Positions 12,401 to 25,251 of a stretch of 64,000 nucleotides of DNA are shown piece after piece. The stretch covers positions 12,270,540 to 12,334,539 of the forward strand of contig NC_030855.1 in the NCBI RefSeq assembly GCF_000208745.1. Reading direction: 5' to 3'. The number at the start of each line of letters is the position of its first letter. The first letter of the stretch is position 1. The notes under the pieces were generated by a model that did not search any database, was not told the origin of the DNA, and worked only from the letters and a program-made list of their open reading frames with translations. The stretch is from Theobroma cacao. Taxonomy: Eukaryota > Streptophyta > Magnoliopsida > Malvales > Malvaceae. The position numbers and the translations under genes were made by a program.

Positions 12401-13536
12401 GTAATTGAGAAGAGGGAACGGGGCGAAGGAGCCCAAGTTAAACCTTCTGATGAACATTTTTGGTTTGGTAGGCCTGGCATCGTTCTTCACTTGATTCACT
12501 TTATTCTGTTTCAGAATTCCTTTGAGCTTGCATTCTTCTTCTGGATCTTGGTATGTCAATATTAGCAAATAAGTTATCTTTATAATTAACGGTTAATTAA
12601 TAATTATTAATCAAAATAACACTTGTAATTTTATACTTGTACAGTGTTTACGAAATAGATTAAAAATCTAACATATTTAGTTCATCATGTCATATCAGTA
12701 TATCAAGTTATCATCCGTTATAACATGTCAATTTATCACATCAATTAATCAATTATTAGTCATAACGGTTAATTTGAATTTAAGTAAAAATATAAAAATT
12801 TGATTGAGCGTAATAAAAAAATAAAAGATTATTTAAATTTTCATACATAATTCAAGAGTTTTTTTTTTAAATATTATGTCCTTTCTCTTAAAAAAAGACA
12901 GCAAAAAAAGAAAAATTGTTGACCATATAATAAATAAGCTATCTCACTCGAGGTGTTTTTTTTTTTTTTGTGAAGTGCACATATGGTTTCCGTTCATGCA
13001 TCATGGAAAAAGTGGGCTATATCATCCCTAGGCTTATAATGGGGTAAGACTCGACATCTTAAACTATATATCAATGTCCATCAATGCTTATTTTACAAAT
13101 TTTGATCTTGTTTTTCTGCTTCTGCAGTGTAATGGTTCAAGTTCTCTGCAGTTACATCACCTTGCCTCTGTATGCTCTTGTCACACAGGTTGATGTTCCT
13201 GGCTTTGTTTTCTTTCGTATGCAAAATCTATTTTATGCTCTTTACTCCAAGGCTCACTGTGGCATTTTTCTTTTTGTTCCATCCCTATCAAAGATGGGCA
13301 GCAAATTCAAGGAAGGCATGTTTGATGACTTTGTAGTAGAATCTTTGGGGAAATGGAGGCAGGGACATAGAGGTGAGACAAGCATGGGGGGCTCCTCTAG
13401 TGCACATGTTGGACAGGTTCATAGGATCACCAAAGAATCATGTCAAAGCATACAAATTGAAGAGAAACAAACGATGAATATCGAAGAAAATATAAAATCA
13501 ATAACTGAGCTGTCGGTGAGTGGACAAAACCCATAA
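9483..13536 (+). CDS. MLO13: MLO-like seven-transmembrane protein, MLO13-type
   Basis: Fourteen exons join in phase: 9483-9602, 10147-10204, 10721-10932, 11040-11156, 11339-11378, 11481-11560, 11718-11792, 11903-11991, 12070-12119, 12207-12247, 12344-12550, 12976-13043, 13128-13188, 13294-13536. The product is 486 aa. MLO proteins are plasma-membrane/endomembrane proteins with seven helices, an outside N-terminus and a cytosolic calmodulin-binding tail; several act as calcium channels. Visible are SPTWVVASVCF (TM1), ELMLLGFISLLLTVSQG (TM2), extracellular cysteines in RMCIPDDL and MLPCKR, ISFFKQFYGSV, SWYLWLFVVVFLLLNVKGW, FWFGRPGIVLHLIHFILFQN and MGSKFKEGMFDDFV leading to a conserved Trp in GKWRQ (calmodulin-binding region). 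The N-terminus (SLQYSPTWVVA), GQVPLLSLEALHQLHIFIF and the C-terminal QNP point to the MLO1/13/15 clade rather than the powdery-mildew clade V. The symbol is assigned by resemblance. The exon 4 donor (AGG|GTGACG) is weak. Confidence 0.93.
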
Positions 13537-15325
13537 ACTATCAACTTAAGTTCCTCGCAGCGGTGTTTTTCGGCAGTTGATTTGGCCTAGGCGTAGCGAG
13601 TTCTACGTTGTTGGCACCATTTCCAAAAATGATGCCAAATAGGACACTGTAAAATGCAACAAATAGCTGTTGTAAGTGCAGCAAACCGAACAAGAATAAT
13701 ACAAACAAGAAGCCGAAGAAACTGATAATTCTTTATTGAATTCTCTCATTGACGGTTGCAACAGGTGTTACATGTATATACATTAAACATTTTCAGCAAT
13801 AATAATGGAAGAATGAAAAGAAGAAAGTCCTTTAAATAATTATGTTAATTTGTTCAAACGGTAATATTTGTCAAAAGATTGTGTCAAGACAAAAAACATA
13901 TTTATGTTTATAAATAGGATTCTTTGATTTTCTTAACATGAACCAACAGAAAATTTACAATCACCCTTTACCTTTTTAAAATTCTTTTTAGATTGTTTTT
14001 ATATTATTTTTTTTTGAGAAAAATTATATAAAAATTTGATAATCTTGTCATACATCGGTGAGTATTCAGTAGATTGATTTTGTTAAGTGCAAAACACAAC
14101 TTTATTATATCCATGAGGTTTCTCACTTGTAACCCTTTTGCACACCTAAATAAATAATCGGTAGGGTGAATAAAACTTTAAGAAAAGTGATATATATACA
14201 CACCTTGAAGCCATTTGCTAATATTTTCAATTTTTAAATCCTATGTTTTAATAATTTTAAGGTTTTATTTTAATTTAACAAATGATTGCGCAAGTGGAAC
14301 ACTAAAGAAATTGGTTTTTGATTTTGTGAAATAAAATTGGGTTTGATGTTGACAAAGAAAAGTGACAAAACAGTTTTTCACCCGATTACCAAATAAGTTT
14401 GCTTTCCTTAATTGATTTGATGTGCATGAATTGTGTGAATTCCTAATTATTACATATTTGAATAGAGTTTTGTTGTTACAACTATGTATCTATTAAGTAT
14501 AAGATAGTTGATAATAAACCTATAATGAATCAATTTCTAAAATTGAAAAGATTCTTGATATCTTCAAACTTTATAAAACGAATATGCATGAATCTATTGT
14601 TATGTCCTTGAACTTTGATAAATTGCATCATCATGGAAAGACTTTAAGAGAACCCTCAATACATAAAAAAAAGATTTGTCTCTTGAGGAGCTTGCGAGTC
14701 ATCTTCGAATTGAAAAGCAATACTGCAAGAAACGTGAGAAAGACTCGTGTCAGATGTTCATTAGATGCAGGGAAGATAGTCCAACAAAATCCACAAAAAA
14801 AAAAATAAAAGATCTTTTTGCTAATGCCTAAAAATTCAAGAAATAAAAAAAGTAAATATTCCCATTATTGAAAACAAGGTCTCTTCAAGAAAGACTTAAC
14901 TTCTTCAAGAAGAAGGAAAATGCATCGATGGCAACAAAATAAAATTTTGTTACAATATTTTTTGAAATTAATATTTTGGAAAACAACAAGGCATGATAGA
15001 TTGCTTCAAATGCTATAAAGTATGATTGTTCAATAAACGAATTTCTATGGAGAAGGGTTATATTAATAAAAGAATCTTCATAATCATTTTATTAGTAATT
15101 AAAAGAATGAAATGATTTTTTTTTATTATATGATTTTCTGGATTTATGGCATCAGAATTCATGACATGTTAATTATAAAGGAATGTTTGCTATGTCTAAT
15201 TTGGAATTGATTACAAATATTGATAAAATTATAAAAACTCTTAAAATTTGCATTTTTATTGTGATCATTTGATATTCATTTTCTAATGTTGAAATTGTTC
15301 TTATACTTGAATTAGTACATAATAC
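13537..15325. other. 3' UTR of the MLO gene and intergenic DNA
   Basis: The first 200-300 bp are probably 3' UTR. From about 13800 to 15325 the sequence is AT-rich with scattered short open frames that do not resemble any protein. I see no terminal repeats, RNA gene or known element. It may be old, decayed repeat sequence. Confidence 0.4.
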
Positions 15326-16376
15326 TAGTGACAGACTTAAGATTTTGCATGAGGGGAGGCTAAAGAGTAATCATACAATGTAATGGATCAGGTCAATGTT
15401 CGATTCAAAACAAAAATTAATCAAGTTTGAAATAAAATTAAATTAACATTAAATTTCATCAACAATTTAAATATAAATTTTTAAATTCACCAATAAAAAT
15501 AGACATAAAGCAAAAAAAAAAAAACTAACATTAGATTTCACATTAGACATTGTAAGTTGTGCTCAACATGCTTTCATGTTTCCAAATTCATCCGTGTCAA
15601 TGGTCCTAGTAATATATTTTTCAATGTAAAGGATAAGTGTACTAGTAAGAAAATTATCTTCCATCTTATTATGCAACCTTGTCTTTACAATTTTCATGGC
15701 TAAAAATGTACACTTTGTAGTTGCTGTAGAAATTGGAAGAATTAAGATAAGTTGAACCAAACAATCTAGGAAATAATATACAATTGATTTTTCTATCTTT
15801 GACGTTAACTAGCATAGTTTTGAAAGAGTTGAAACACTTTGCAAAGATGGATCTCGCCTAATATCAAGTTCAAAATACTACAAATCATCTATCATATGCA
15901 ATTTTTCTTGATGAGTGAAGTCGTCGGGATAGAACTTTTGAGCAAGGTTGTAGATGTCATCAATCTTGAATAATTTAAATCCATCTTTAGGATCTAAGAT
16001 GAGCTAAGAACAAGCAACTCTATTTTATCTTCATCAAATCTACTATTCATCTCCTGTAGCACTGAATCTATAGTACCAATGAATAAAAATTTTTTGATAA
16101 TGATCCATCATCAGAATTTGCTCACCATTCAGTACTCCGCTTTTACCTGATTGATGAAGACCATTCATATGAGGAATTTCTATCTCATGTTTCTCATAAA
16201 AAGACATGACTTCATGAAACATAACATCCCACCCATTTTCTCTAAAGTTTTGAATAACTTTCTTTGTTGTAGCTACTAAATTCATTGCACTAGTAATGCC
16301 TTTTGATTTACTCTGAAAAGTTCACATAAATTATTTGCCTTTTCCAAAATATTTATCATAAGATGCGAAATAAAAC

Positions 16377-18030
16377 TACTAGAAAAGATAAGCTTAAAGT
16401 AGAACTACCAAGAGAGGGTGAGTTGGTTGTTAAGTAAAAATTCCTTATTTTTCAAAAAATTAGTTCAATTGTGAAAGATTAAAACAATATAACAGAGCAT
16501 GAACTAAGTTAAAAAAAAAGCAAAGTAATAAGGGACTCAATAGGATTTTTATATAAGTTCGGCCTTCCAATGCTTGTGCCCTCTTCTTTGATAGCACAAA
16601 GAGTTTGAATCCTTTATCAGCTTACCTTTTCAATAGGGTCAAGTGTAACCTTTACAACATACCTTTTGCAGAATCAAGTGTAACTTCTACAACTTGCCTT
16701 TTGCAGGATCAGGTGTAACCTTTGCCAAGACATTGCCTTTTTAGGTTAAAGCACAACCTTTGCACAAGAATAAGCCCTTTAAAGGATCAGGCAAAACTCC
16801 TCTACATTTTGTCTAGAGGTGTAACCAATATAGCAGTGGATTCAAGTGAACCATAAACTATAAACCTTTAGAAAGGTGGTTAACAAAGTTTTGGTTCAGA
16901 AAGGTGTGAGCTTTCACAAAGATAAAAATGATCAAGGAAGGTCTACGCTCAAGAAAGATTAGTTGAAGGGTAAACATATGAACATTAGGCTCTTTACTTG
17001 CTTAAAGGTAGGAACTTTTTGGTCACAACTGTTGCTCTTGTTTTTTCCCTCTTTTCCTCTTTAAGGATGATTCAAAATCTTTCAAAATCCTATTCTTTCC
17101 TTACTTTAACATTCTCAAGATGTATATTTATAGCCTCTAAGATTTTCTACCTGTTAGAGTAAGTTTTGAATATTTTTTGTACGTTCAAGCTAACTTGTAC
17201 AATTCTATTGCTTCTGTAGAATCGATTCTCTATAGTTGAATTGTTGATTTTTTGCAAAGTCTGTAGCTTTCTATTTTTGAAGAATTGATTCTTTTATTCT
17301 AAGGTGTTGTTTCTTCTACAACTGGCATAAAGGTGACACCTTTACAATCTTGGAGAATCGATTCTTTTTCCTTAAGTTGTCCATTCTTCACTATGGATTG
17401 GTACCAAAATTTGAATTCAAACTTGAACTTTGCCACTCCACTTTTGTCTAGTTGTGCCATGCCTTTCTTGGTCATCAAGTTTCTAAGTTGTACTTTTGCT
17501 GCTTCAAGAACCTACTTCTTCTCCTTGTAGAGTCAATTATTTCTTCCTTGTTTTTCTCCTTCTCTTTTTTATCTCTCCATAATCGATTCTTTGCTTCTTA
17601 GGTTTTAGTTCTTCACAAGGTCTATAGCTTCTATTTTCCTAAAACCTACTTGTCTTTGTCTCAAAATCAATTCTTCACTATTAATCTTTGCTCGAGAACT
17701 AACTTCTTCTTCTCCAGAATCAATTCTTCCTGTAATTAAAGAAATATATTTTGTTTCTTTTTCATTTAAGAATCAAGTCACTTCTTTTGAAAACTTGATC
17801 CTTGGGCTGGCACATTTAATTTTGAAAACAAAAGAGTTTTGAGAAGATTAAGAGCATAATAATCCATATTAAAACTATGTTCAAACAATTAACGTGTTTC
17901 AATATATTTTCCTATTAAGTTCAACTTTAATAATCCTTTGAAATTTTTCTTCATACTAAAAAATCTTTCACTTTCAAAGCTCATTAAGTTCAATAAATTT
18001 TTTCATGTCAAAATAAGAATAAAGGTAACA
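16377..18030 (-). mobile_element. Solo LTR, Copia family A, TSD AAAAC
   Basis: A 1,654-bp reverse-strand copy of the LTR at 1040-2718. Its ends are TACTAG and GGTAACA (mutated TG..CA ends), flanked by AAAAC at 16372-16376 and AAAAC at 18031-18035. It contains the same palindrome series, for example AGAATCGATTCT near 17218 and 17354. There is no internal coding region, primer-binding site or second LTR, so it is a solo LTR left by LTR-LTR recombination. It interrupts the hAT transposase. Confidence 0.9.
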
Positions 18031-18249
18031 AAAACAAATTCAAATGTGGTAATCAAATGTGAAACCCCACGTCTTAAATTAGGTTAGATTTGTAATCTAA
18101 CTTGGTGAGCTGTTATTTAATGTTTTTGAACTTAAATTCTAGACCATTTCGCTAGAAATTCCTTGCTTTGATAACCAAAGGTGTTTATTTGAACATTAGG
18201 TTTTTGGGGATCAAATGGGATTGTTTTAAGCTTTAAAATTCTATTCTGG

Positions 18250-18400
18250 ACCAAACTATCGATATATGTTCATCATGTATCGATAGATTAAGCCTAAAAA
18301 AGGTTTTTGAAGAACATCTATCGATAGATGAGCTAATTTATTTATAAATAGCAATCCTAGCCAAATCTATCAATAAATTGGTATGATCTATCGATAGATT
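18250..18400. repeat. Paired ATCTATCGATAGAT palindromes (first cluster)
   Basis: Five exact or near copies of the self-complementary word ATCTATCGATAGAT lie here. In the pairs near 18258/18279 and 18368/18389 the motif centres are 21 bp apart. A second cluster is at 21480-21560 in the same LTR. Confidence 0.75.
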
Positions 18401-18820
18401 AGGTGCAGATTTGAAAAAAAAAGGATTATTTTGGTCTTTTTACCCTCATTAAAAAACCCTAAAACCTTAGAATTTTCCCAATTTGGACAAATCATGGTTT
18501 TTCCTTGAAAACCCAACCATCCTTTTCTTCTTTTCTCTCAACTGTCATCTTAAATAAATCACTGGATTTCAAGCATTATAAAGTCATCTTCAAGCTTGGA
18601 TTTTGATTCTAAAGATTTTGGAAGGTAAAGTTCTTTGGTTTTAAGTATTTAAACTTAAGGTTTGATTTCCACTAATTTATGGATTTTGAGAAAATTTTTT
18701 TGTTCATGAAAAGCTTAGGTTTTGATTTGGTTTTGGAACTCTCAAGCTCACCAAGGTAAAGTTGTTCTTCACTTTAGCTAGTGATAGTTTAAATCCTTTA
18801 GTTAGAGTTAGATTAGTTGT

Positions 18821-20404
18821 TGTTAATGTAAAAGTCTCCCTAAGTATAAAAACCAAAACTTTTGCAACCAAAAATCTCATCTTGTGTCAAAAATAAGGTG
18901 AGTAATTTTCCTAAACAAATTTTCAATAATAAATTGAAATGAACAAATAATAAATCAAAGTAAAGATATTTTCATAAATCAAGTAATGAATAAATAATAA
19001 GTCAAAGTAAAAATATTTTCCTAGGTCAAGTAATGAACAAATAATAAATCAAAGTAAACAAATTTTCCTATGTCAAGTGCAAGCAAAAATAATGAATCAA
19101 GGTAAAATATTTTCCTAAGCTAAATGCAAGCAATAAATCACAATGCAGAAAATTCAAAATAGGCACAAGATTTTTGTAGTGGTTTGACTTTCTTTAGTGC
19201 CTACATTCGCTTTCTTGGAACACCAAGGAATTTCAAATCTACTAAGGGAAATGAGCTTTCTACAAGATCAAGCAAAACCCTCACTATGCTTTTTATGTGA
19301 TCAAGCGAAACCCTTATAAGCTTTTTCACGGGATAAAGCGAAACCCACGAACAATGGTTTTGTGGGCTCAACCACAAACCCTCACAAATAGCTTTTCAAG
19401 GTTAAGCTAGAACCTTTACAGTAGAGTGCAAAGTTTAACAAGAAAATGCCTTTACAAAGGCTAAGTGTTAGGAGTTTAAGCTTGAGTGTAATAAGAAAAG
19501 AAATATCAGCTTAAATAAAGCAAGTGTTTAACTTTTTTGTAAGCTTGGTGGAAGAATAAAATGAACCTAAAGAGTAGAATAAGCTTTTGGAGGTCTCTCT
19601 AGGGCTCAAAGCTTTAGCTCAGGTTTTTTTAATTTCCAAATAGCTCAAATATGGCTATTTATAGTTGGTGTGAAGTTTAGAGCCATTAAACACAAGTTTG
19701 AATCAGATCTGACCGTTGGTGAAACTTAAAGGTTGACTATAATGCTTTGAGGGTGAACTATGTTCTTCAAATTTCTCAAATTAGGGCTCCATAGTCGAGT
19801 ATAAGCCTCCTTTACTTAGTCTAATTCTCGAGAACGTGATTTTTACAAGTTTGAGCTACTATAGTTGATTATGCCTTCTCTATAGTCAACTATGTCTAAG
19901 TAAAGCCCACTTTTTCATGTTTTTGACTTGTCAAGGTCAATAATACTCTAGCTAAGGTCGACTATTTCTATTCAAATCCTCATTTTCTTGAGCTTTTTTG
20001 GAGCAGGGTCAACTATAGGCACTCCAAGGTCAATTATGGCTTTATATTCTTCAAGTTTTGCACTCTTTTTGTCTTTGAATTGGCTTGAGCTTCTCTAGGA
20101 TTGACTCTTGACTTGTATCTTGAGGTTGCCTTAGCTTTTTAGCACCTTTTTTCAACTATTTCTTCCTAACCTTATTCCAACAATTAAATAACATTTCAAG
20201 GCATGTTTGCTCTTGCTTTGTTACCTGAATATGTATTGTTTGAAAGCTTTTATGATGTTTGCTAATAATGCATGGCTTTTCAAACAATTATGTAACCTTA
20301 GTGGATTGAAAATATATTTGAGATAAATTCAAATGCTTGACATTAAGTTCAAGATAACATGTGATTTTTGTCAAATTAAAACATGATATAACTCAAGGCT
20401 AACA
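18821..20404 (-). mobile_element. Solo LTR, Copia-like (family D), imperfect TSD
   Basis: The unit starts TGTTAATG and ends GGCTAACA, flanked by GTTGT (18816-18820) and GTTTT (20405-20409), a 4-of-5 match. Its layout follows the other Copia LTRs here: a GTAGTGGTTTGAC block near 19173, then a palindrome array (ATAGTCAACTAT and variants, about 19790-20040). The strand is inferred from that shared layout. It contains no coding sequence. The boundaries are less certain than for the LTRs with perfect TSDs. Confidence 0.6.
18905..19130. repeat. Tandem repeat of about 55 bp inside an LTR
   Basis: Four or so degenerate head-to-tail copies built on AATAATAAATCAAAGTAAA plus ATATTTTCCTAGGTCAAG. It appears to be an internal expansion within the 18821-20404 LTR. 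Confidence 0.7.
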
Positions 20405-21479
20405 GTTTTTGATTTGTGGATTAAAAGATTGCTAGAAAATATTTGTGGAATAATAAGATGATTATTAGTTTAAAATCATGTTAGAGAACCAAGTATTAAT
20501 GATGGAAACTTTGTGATAGGCGTTGTGGAGGAAGTTTGAGTTTTTGGAAAAATAAATGTTCGACGAAAAGGCAAAACAGCTAGGTATGCTTTATAGAAGT
20601 GGGTAAATGTGGTGCTTTTAATTATTTTAATATAATTAAGCATGCCTATTCTATAACCTTACATATAAATGAATTTCAAAGAGTTTGTGATGTGAACAAT
20701 GGTTTGCAAATATGCTTTGATGAAAGATATAGACTATGTATTTATGTCTCCTATGCATTAGTTTTGAGCATGAGGAATAAGCCTTTCAAACCTTTTCATC
20801 TCAAACATCCCATTTGTCTATGATTTATGTATGATTGACGGTTTTAATGTTGTTATGAGAATTTATTTCTCCTTGATGAGGCCATGGTTTTTATGGTTAT
20901 TTATTTATGAGATTATTGATAGGGTTGATCGACTCTGATTTTGTTATGTCTCAACCTCCATGATGTGTTGGTGATTGGATTCACCTTTTTGATTGAACTG
21001 AATTTTGAACATTGGATTCTTTAGATTGTGATTAATGTAGCCTATTAAGATAAGGACCTATAGCTAGTGACAGTAGACGCTAGCCATTGTGCACAATGAG
21101 TTACAACTTGAGCCAATAGGGGTAATTTCTCGAGACTTGCTAGATATTGGTAGCTAACAGAGTTTAACCCTTTCTTTCGTGGTCGATAAGTATATGTACC
21201 AGACCTTTCTAGTGTAACAACACTAGGTGATTAATTTGTCTTAGGCTACTACTCCATGGTTTTTATTGAGTTGATGTCTAATGTGTTGGATTTAGACTAC
21301 ACACACTGTTGTTTTGATGATTAAACTTTGATTACTTGAATATGAATGAAAGTTAGTCTTAGATAAGGTCCTAATGTTGAGTTTTAGGCTAGAATATTGC
21401 ATTATGTGTTGTATATAACGATACTTTTAAGGAAGTATCAATAGATTTGCTTTAGGAAGGTTGATTTCACATTCTGTGT

Positions 21480-21560
21480 AAAATCTATCGATAGATTGGA
21501 CCAATCTATCGATAAAGAGGACAATTTATCAATACATGAAACCTATGTATTGATAGATCA
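21480..21560. repeat. Paired ATCTATCGATAGAT palindromes (second cluster) with a compensated hairpin
   Basis: Two pairs are present. The first is at about 21483-21515, with centres 21 bp apart. The second is TATCAATACAT (21527-21537), a 7-base loop, then ATGTATTGATA (21545-21555). In the second pair neither arm is a palindrome any more, but the two arms are exact reverse complements. Confidence 0.8.
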
Positions 21561-22411
21561 GGCTTATTTTGAAACTTGAACGTCTTCAAAAGGTTTTACA
21601 ACTAGGCAAATGTGTTTGTTTTAGAACTAGACTTTGAAAACCTAGATTTATGTTTCAAACACTTTTAACTTAATGTTTAATTCGATTGTACCCAAACTTC
21701 TTGATTTGGTTTCTAAATATTAAATATTTTGTTCAAGGCTTCTAAACATTTTACAAATAATGTTTAGTAAAAACATCTTGCCATCCTTGTATTGTTTGAA
21801 AGATAACCAGCTTGTAGTTATTACGGACATACGTTTCTCGATTCGTTTGAAAGACAATGGCTTGGAAACTATGGGATTATATAGTCCTTGATTCGTTTGA
21901 AAGATAATGGACTTGGAGACCATATGGATATTTGGTACGCTTGATAAAGTGAGATTGTTATATGAGGATGCTTAGAAAAGCGAGATTCAATTTATGGTTG
22001 TATTTGGAAAAGCGGGGTTTGCAAGCATTTGATAAATGTTTAATTACATATTTGGCTACTCTTTCCCATTAGCTTGTTCCCTCTCTCATATTTGCTCATG
22101 AAGTTATTTATAATTCACACATATAAGATGCACTTGTTATTTCAAATTAGTAGATTGTTTGGCTTGCTGTCCTTAGGGAGGAGCTATCTCTAAAGTTAGT
22201 GTTGGTAGGTGATCTTCATGGCATCTGGTAGGCGTTAGCCCTTTTACTTGAGTTGTACTTCGTTGGGTTTGGTTTGGTCTAATTTTTCATACTTGACTGT
22301 TATGGATTTTTGCTCTGATTATGATATGTAATAATTAATATTATGGATGATTGCCACGAGATGACTTATGCTTGTATTCATCACTAAATGGCTTATACTT
22401 GGATTATTATG

Positions 22412-25251
22412 TGTAAAACCCGATCTTATAAACACATGTCATGATATACATGCACTGAGTAGCATGTTATTACGCTAGGAAAGTCCTTAAGAATAGACGA
22501 AACCCGGTATTGTACCTAACGGTATACTTTAGTTTTTTTAACCTCGAACTAGTTCAAATAGGAATCGTATGATGAAATTTAATATTTTACAGTCCAGGAA
22601 TGATTAAAAATTATTGTTCGGAGTTCGAGGGTTCATTTGGGAAAAAATTAAAAATTTTGATGTTTAAGGGCAAAATCGTCATTTTACCACCTAAGATAAT
22701 AATTTGATCATGGAGTGAAATTTTTTACCAAGATTAACTATTTGGAGTATAATTTAATGATAAGAAGTGAAAATTTCAATTCCGGCAATTTTCGAAACAT
22801 AGGGGCAAAACGGTAATTTTGTTATCCCAGGGTAAAAACCGTAATTTTTACCACCCAAAACTTATCAAAATCATAGGATTTACTTATTTTTAGTATGAAA
22901 AACTATGGTATGTTAAGTGGTGAAAAATTGAAGTTTAAAGGATGAAATTTTAAAAACGGGCCAATAGAAAAGTGACACATGGCACTTTTTAATTGTTTAA
23001 TATTATTTTAATGGAAAATCAGCCCATTTAAACCCCACATCAGGTGATGGCCGGCCATAAGGAGAAAAGAAGAGAGAAAATAGGGAGGAAAGGAAGAAAA
23101 GAGAAAAACCAAAGGAAAACTAGAAAATTCAAAGGGGAATTCGCGTTTTTCATCCGTTTACGCGTCTAACGGTAAGATTTTTCGACTTTAGCTTGATTTC
23201 TACCTTTCTTATGCCTTTGTTTTCATTTAGCATGCTTGAGGAGAGAGATCAAAAAGTGATACCAAGGGCTGGCNNNNNNNNNNNNNNNNNNNNNNNNNNN
23301 NNNNNNNNNNNNNNNNNNNNNNNNNNNNNNNNNNNNNNNNNNNNNNNNNNNNNNNNNNNNNNNNNNNNNNNNNNNNNNNNNNNNNNNNNNNNNNNNNNNN
23401 NNNNNNNNNNNNNNNNNNNNNNNNNNNNNNNNNNNNNNNNNNNNNNNNNNNNNNNNNNNNNNNNNNNNNNNNNNNNNNNNNNNNNNNNNNNNNNNNNNNN
23501 NNNNNNNNNNNNNNNNNNNNNNNNNNNNNNNNNNNNNNNNNNNNNNNNNNNNNNNNNNNNNNNNNNNNNNNNNNNNNNNNNNNNNNNNNNNNNNNNNNNN
23601 NNNNNNNNNNNATATTTAATGGTTAGAAATGTTGGAGAGAAAATGGGACAATTTAGAGCTAAAATGGAACGTGTTAGCAATTTATCGGGTAAAGTGTCAA
23701 AAATAGGTTAATACCGAGTTTAAGCCGTTTTAGGCTATTGCATTTCATACCATGCATTAGTATAGGATTTAAGTCAATTATATAGTGATTTAGCATCAAT
23801 GTGGTGAATTGTGTAATTTTTGCAATGTGTCAAGAAAGAGAGCCTTTCGGTAAAGGTAAGGAAGTCGTACCCACAAACAGTGATCGGGGCACCTAGACAG
23901 CATTTAATTTGTACAAACGGTGAGTAAACCTATTATTATTGTAAATTATCTAGAGTTTATTTTTAAATGATCTTTATGCATTTTATGAAACGAAAATGAG
24001 ATTAAAATGGGACTTTTGATGTTTTAGAAATAAATGTGCTAAATAAATTTATTGTGTTGATTATCTGAAATAAGAAACTTTTAACCATGAAATTGAGTAA
24101 TTGGAGGCTGCCAATTGTCTTGAAAAATAAATTTTCCTATGAATGGCTTATGATATATGAGTATATATGTGGCTATATTTGATAATTGCATTGAGAATTT
24201 ATGTAAGTTGTCTTTTACTATGCAGGCTGAGTAAATAAATAAAAGCCAGGTTATACTGTCGAAATTTTATTAAAGTTGGTGGGTTTAGTCACTATAGTGA
24301 CGGGTTTCCGTGGACTGCCTATTAGAGGGGTACGGTAAACCCGGTTTCATAGTTACTCCGATTGTAGAGGCGATGAGGGTAACTCCCGGGGTGGTGTTAG
24401 AGTTCACTTCACGTCGAACCCTCATGTGAATGTGTAACTCGGCCAACGCCAAGGAATGGCTTGTTTTCAAAACTAACATGTGTTTAACATGTAAATATCT
24501 TAACAACCTTGGCAGACTCGATTAGATGCCTCGGCCAAGGTATCCCCGAGAATTAGTTTTTGGCTTGAGCCCTGTTTTTAATAAAAGTCATAAGCCTTAA
24601 CAACTATTTTGGTAAATTACAAATATTTTATGGTTTAAGAAATAAATTGAAAACCTTATCAAATGGTTTGTGATTTGTTGTTTAAACTTGCCTCGATTTT
24701 ACTCGCCTTTAGATATTTATGATAATGTATGTTTACTCATTGGGATTGCAAAATCTCACCCACCTCATTTCCAAATATTTCAGGCCTGTGGTAGCTTGTA
24801 GATACCCGATTTTGTCGGGGATTCTAGTTGACCCCTCTATCTCACAAACAATAGGTTACTATCACCAACGCTTTGTGTATTTATGGGCCACTTGCCATTG
24901 TAATTATTATTGTACATTATAACTTTGTAAATTATTGTATGTATGAATTTATTTTACTTACACGTCTTTCTATAAATATTATTTTATATAAAAATGCTAT
25001 ATTTTAATCAATATTTTGATTAGTAATATTTGTCTATAAATCTTTTTAAAATAATTTTATCTTTTGATTTACTTGAGTCGAAAACGACTGGTAATTGTTT
25101 AAAACGGAATATTTAACAACGATTACTCACAAGAAAGGTAAGAAAATGATACGTAAGCCTTGCGGGGTTCCGATTGGCATTCCGGGTAATGAGTGTAAAT
25201 CGGGACGTCTCGCGGTTGTCGTGGGCCCGAGGGAGGTTTCGGGTCGTGACA
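22412..25251 (+). mobile_element. Solo LTR of about 2.8 kb (GTCGTGACA family), TSD TTATG
   Basis: The unit starts TGTAAAACCCG and ends CGGGTCGTGACA, flanked by TTATG at 22407-22411 and 25252-25256. Related copies lie at 38976-41897 (reverse), 56979-59980 and 63791-64000 (reverse). They share blocks such as CTTGCGGGGTTCCGATTGGC and GGTAAAATGGTCATTTTG-like clauses. An N gap (23274-23611) falls inside. No protein domain is present. It could be a solo LTR or a compact non-autonomous element; the TG..CA ends and 5-bp TSD favour the LTR reading. The strand is a convention used across the family. Confidence 0.85.
23274..23611. other. Assembly gap (338 N)
   Basis: A run of N inside the 22412-25251 LTR. 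Open frames that cross it have no meaning. Confidence 1.

Noticed and set aside
23193..23711. Open frames crossing the N run at 23274-23611
   Set aside because: The frames are open only because N cannot contain a stop; flanking residues match nothing and the region lies inside an LTR.
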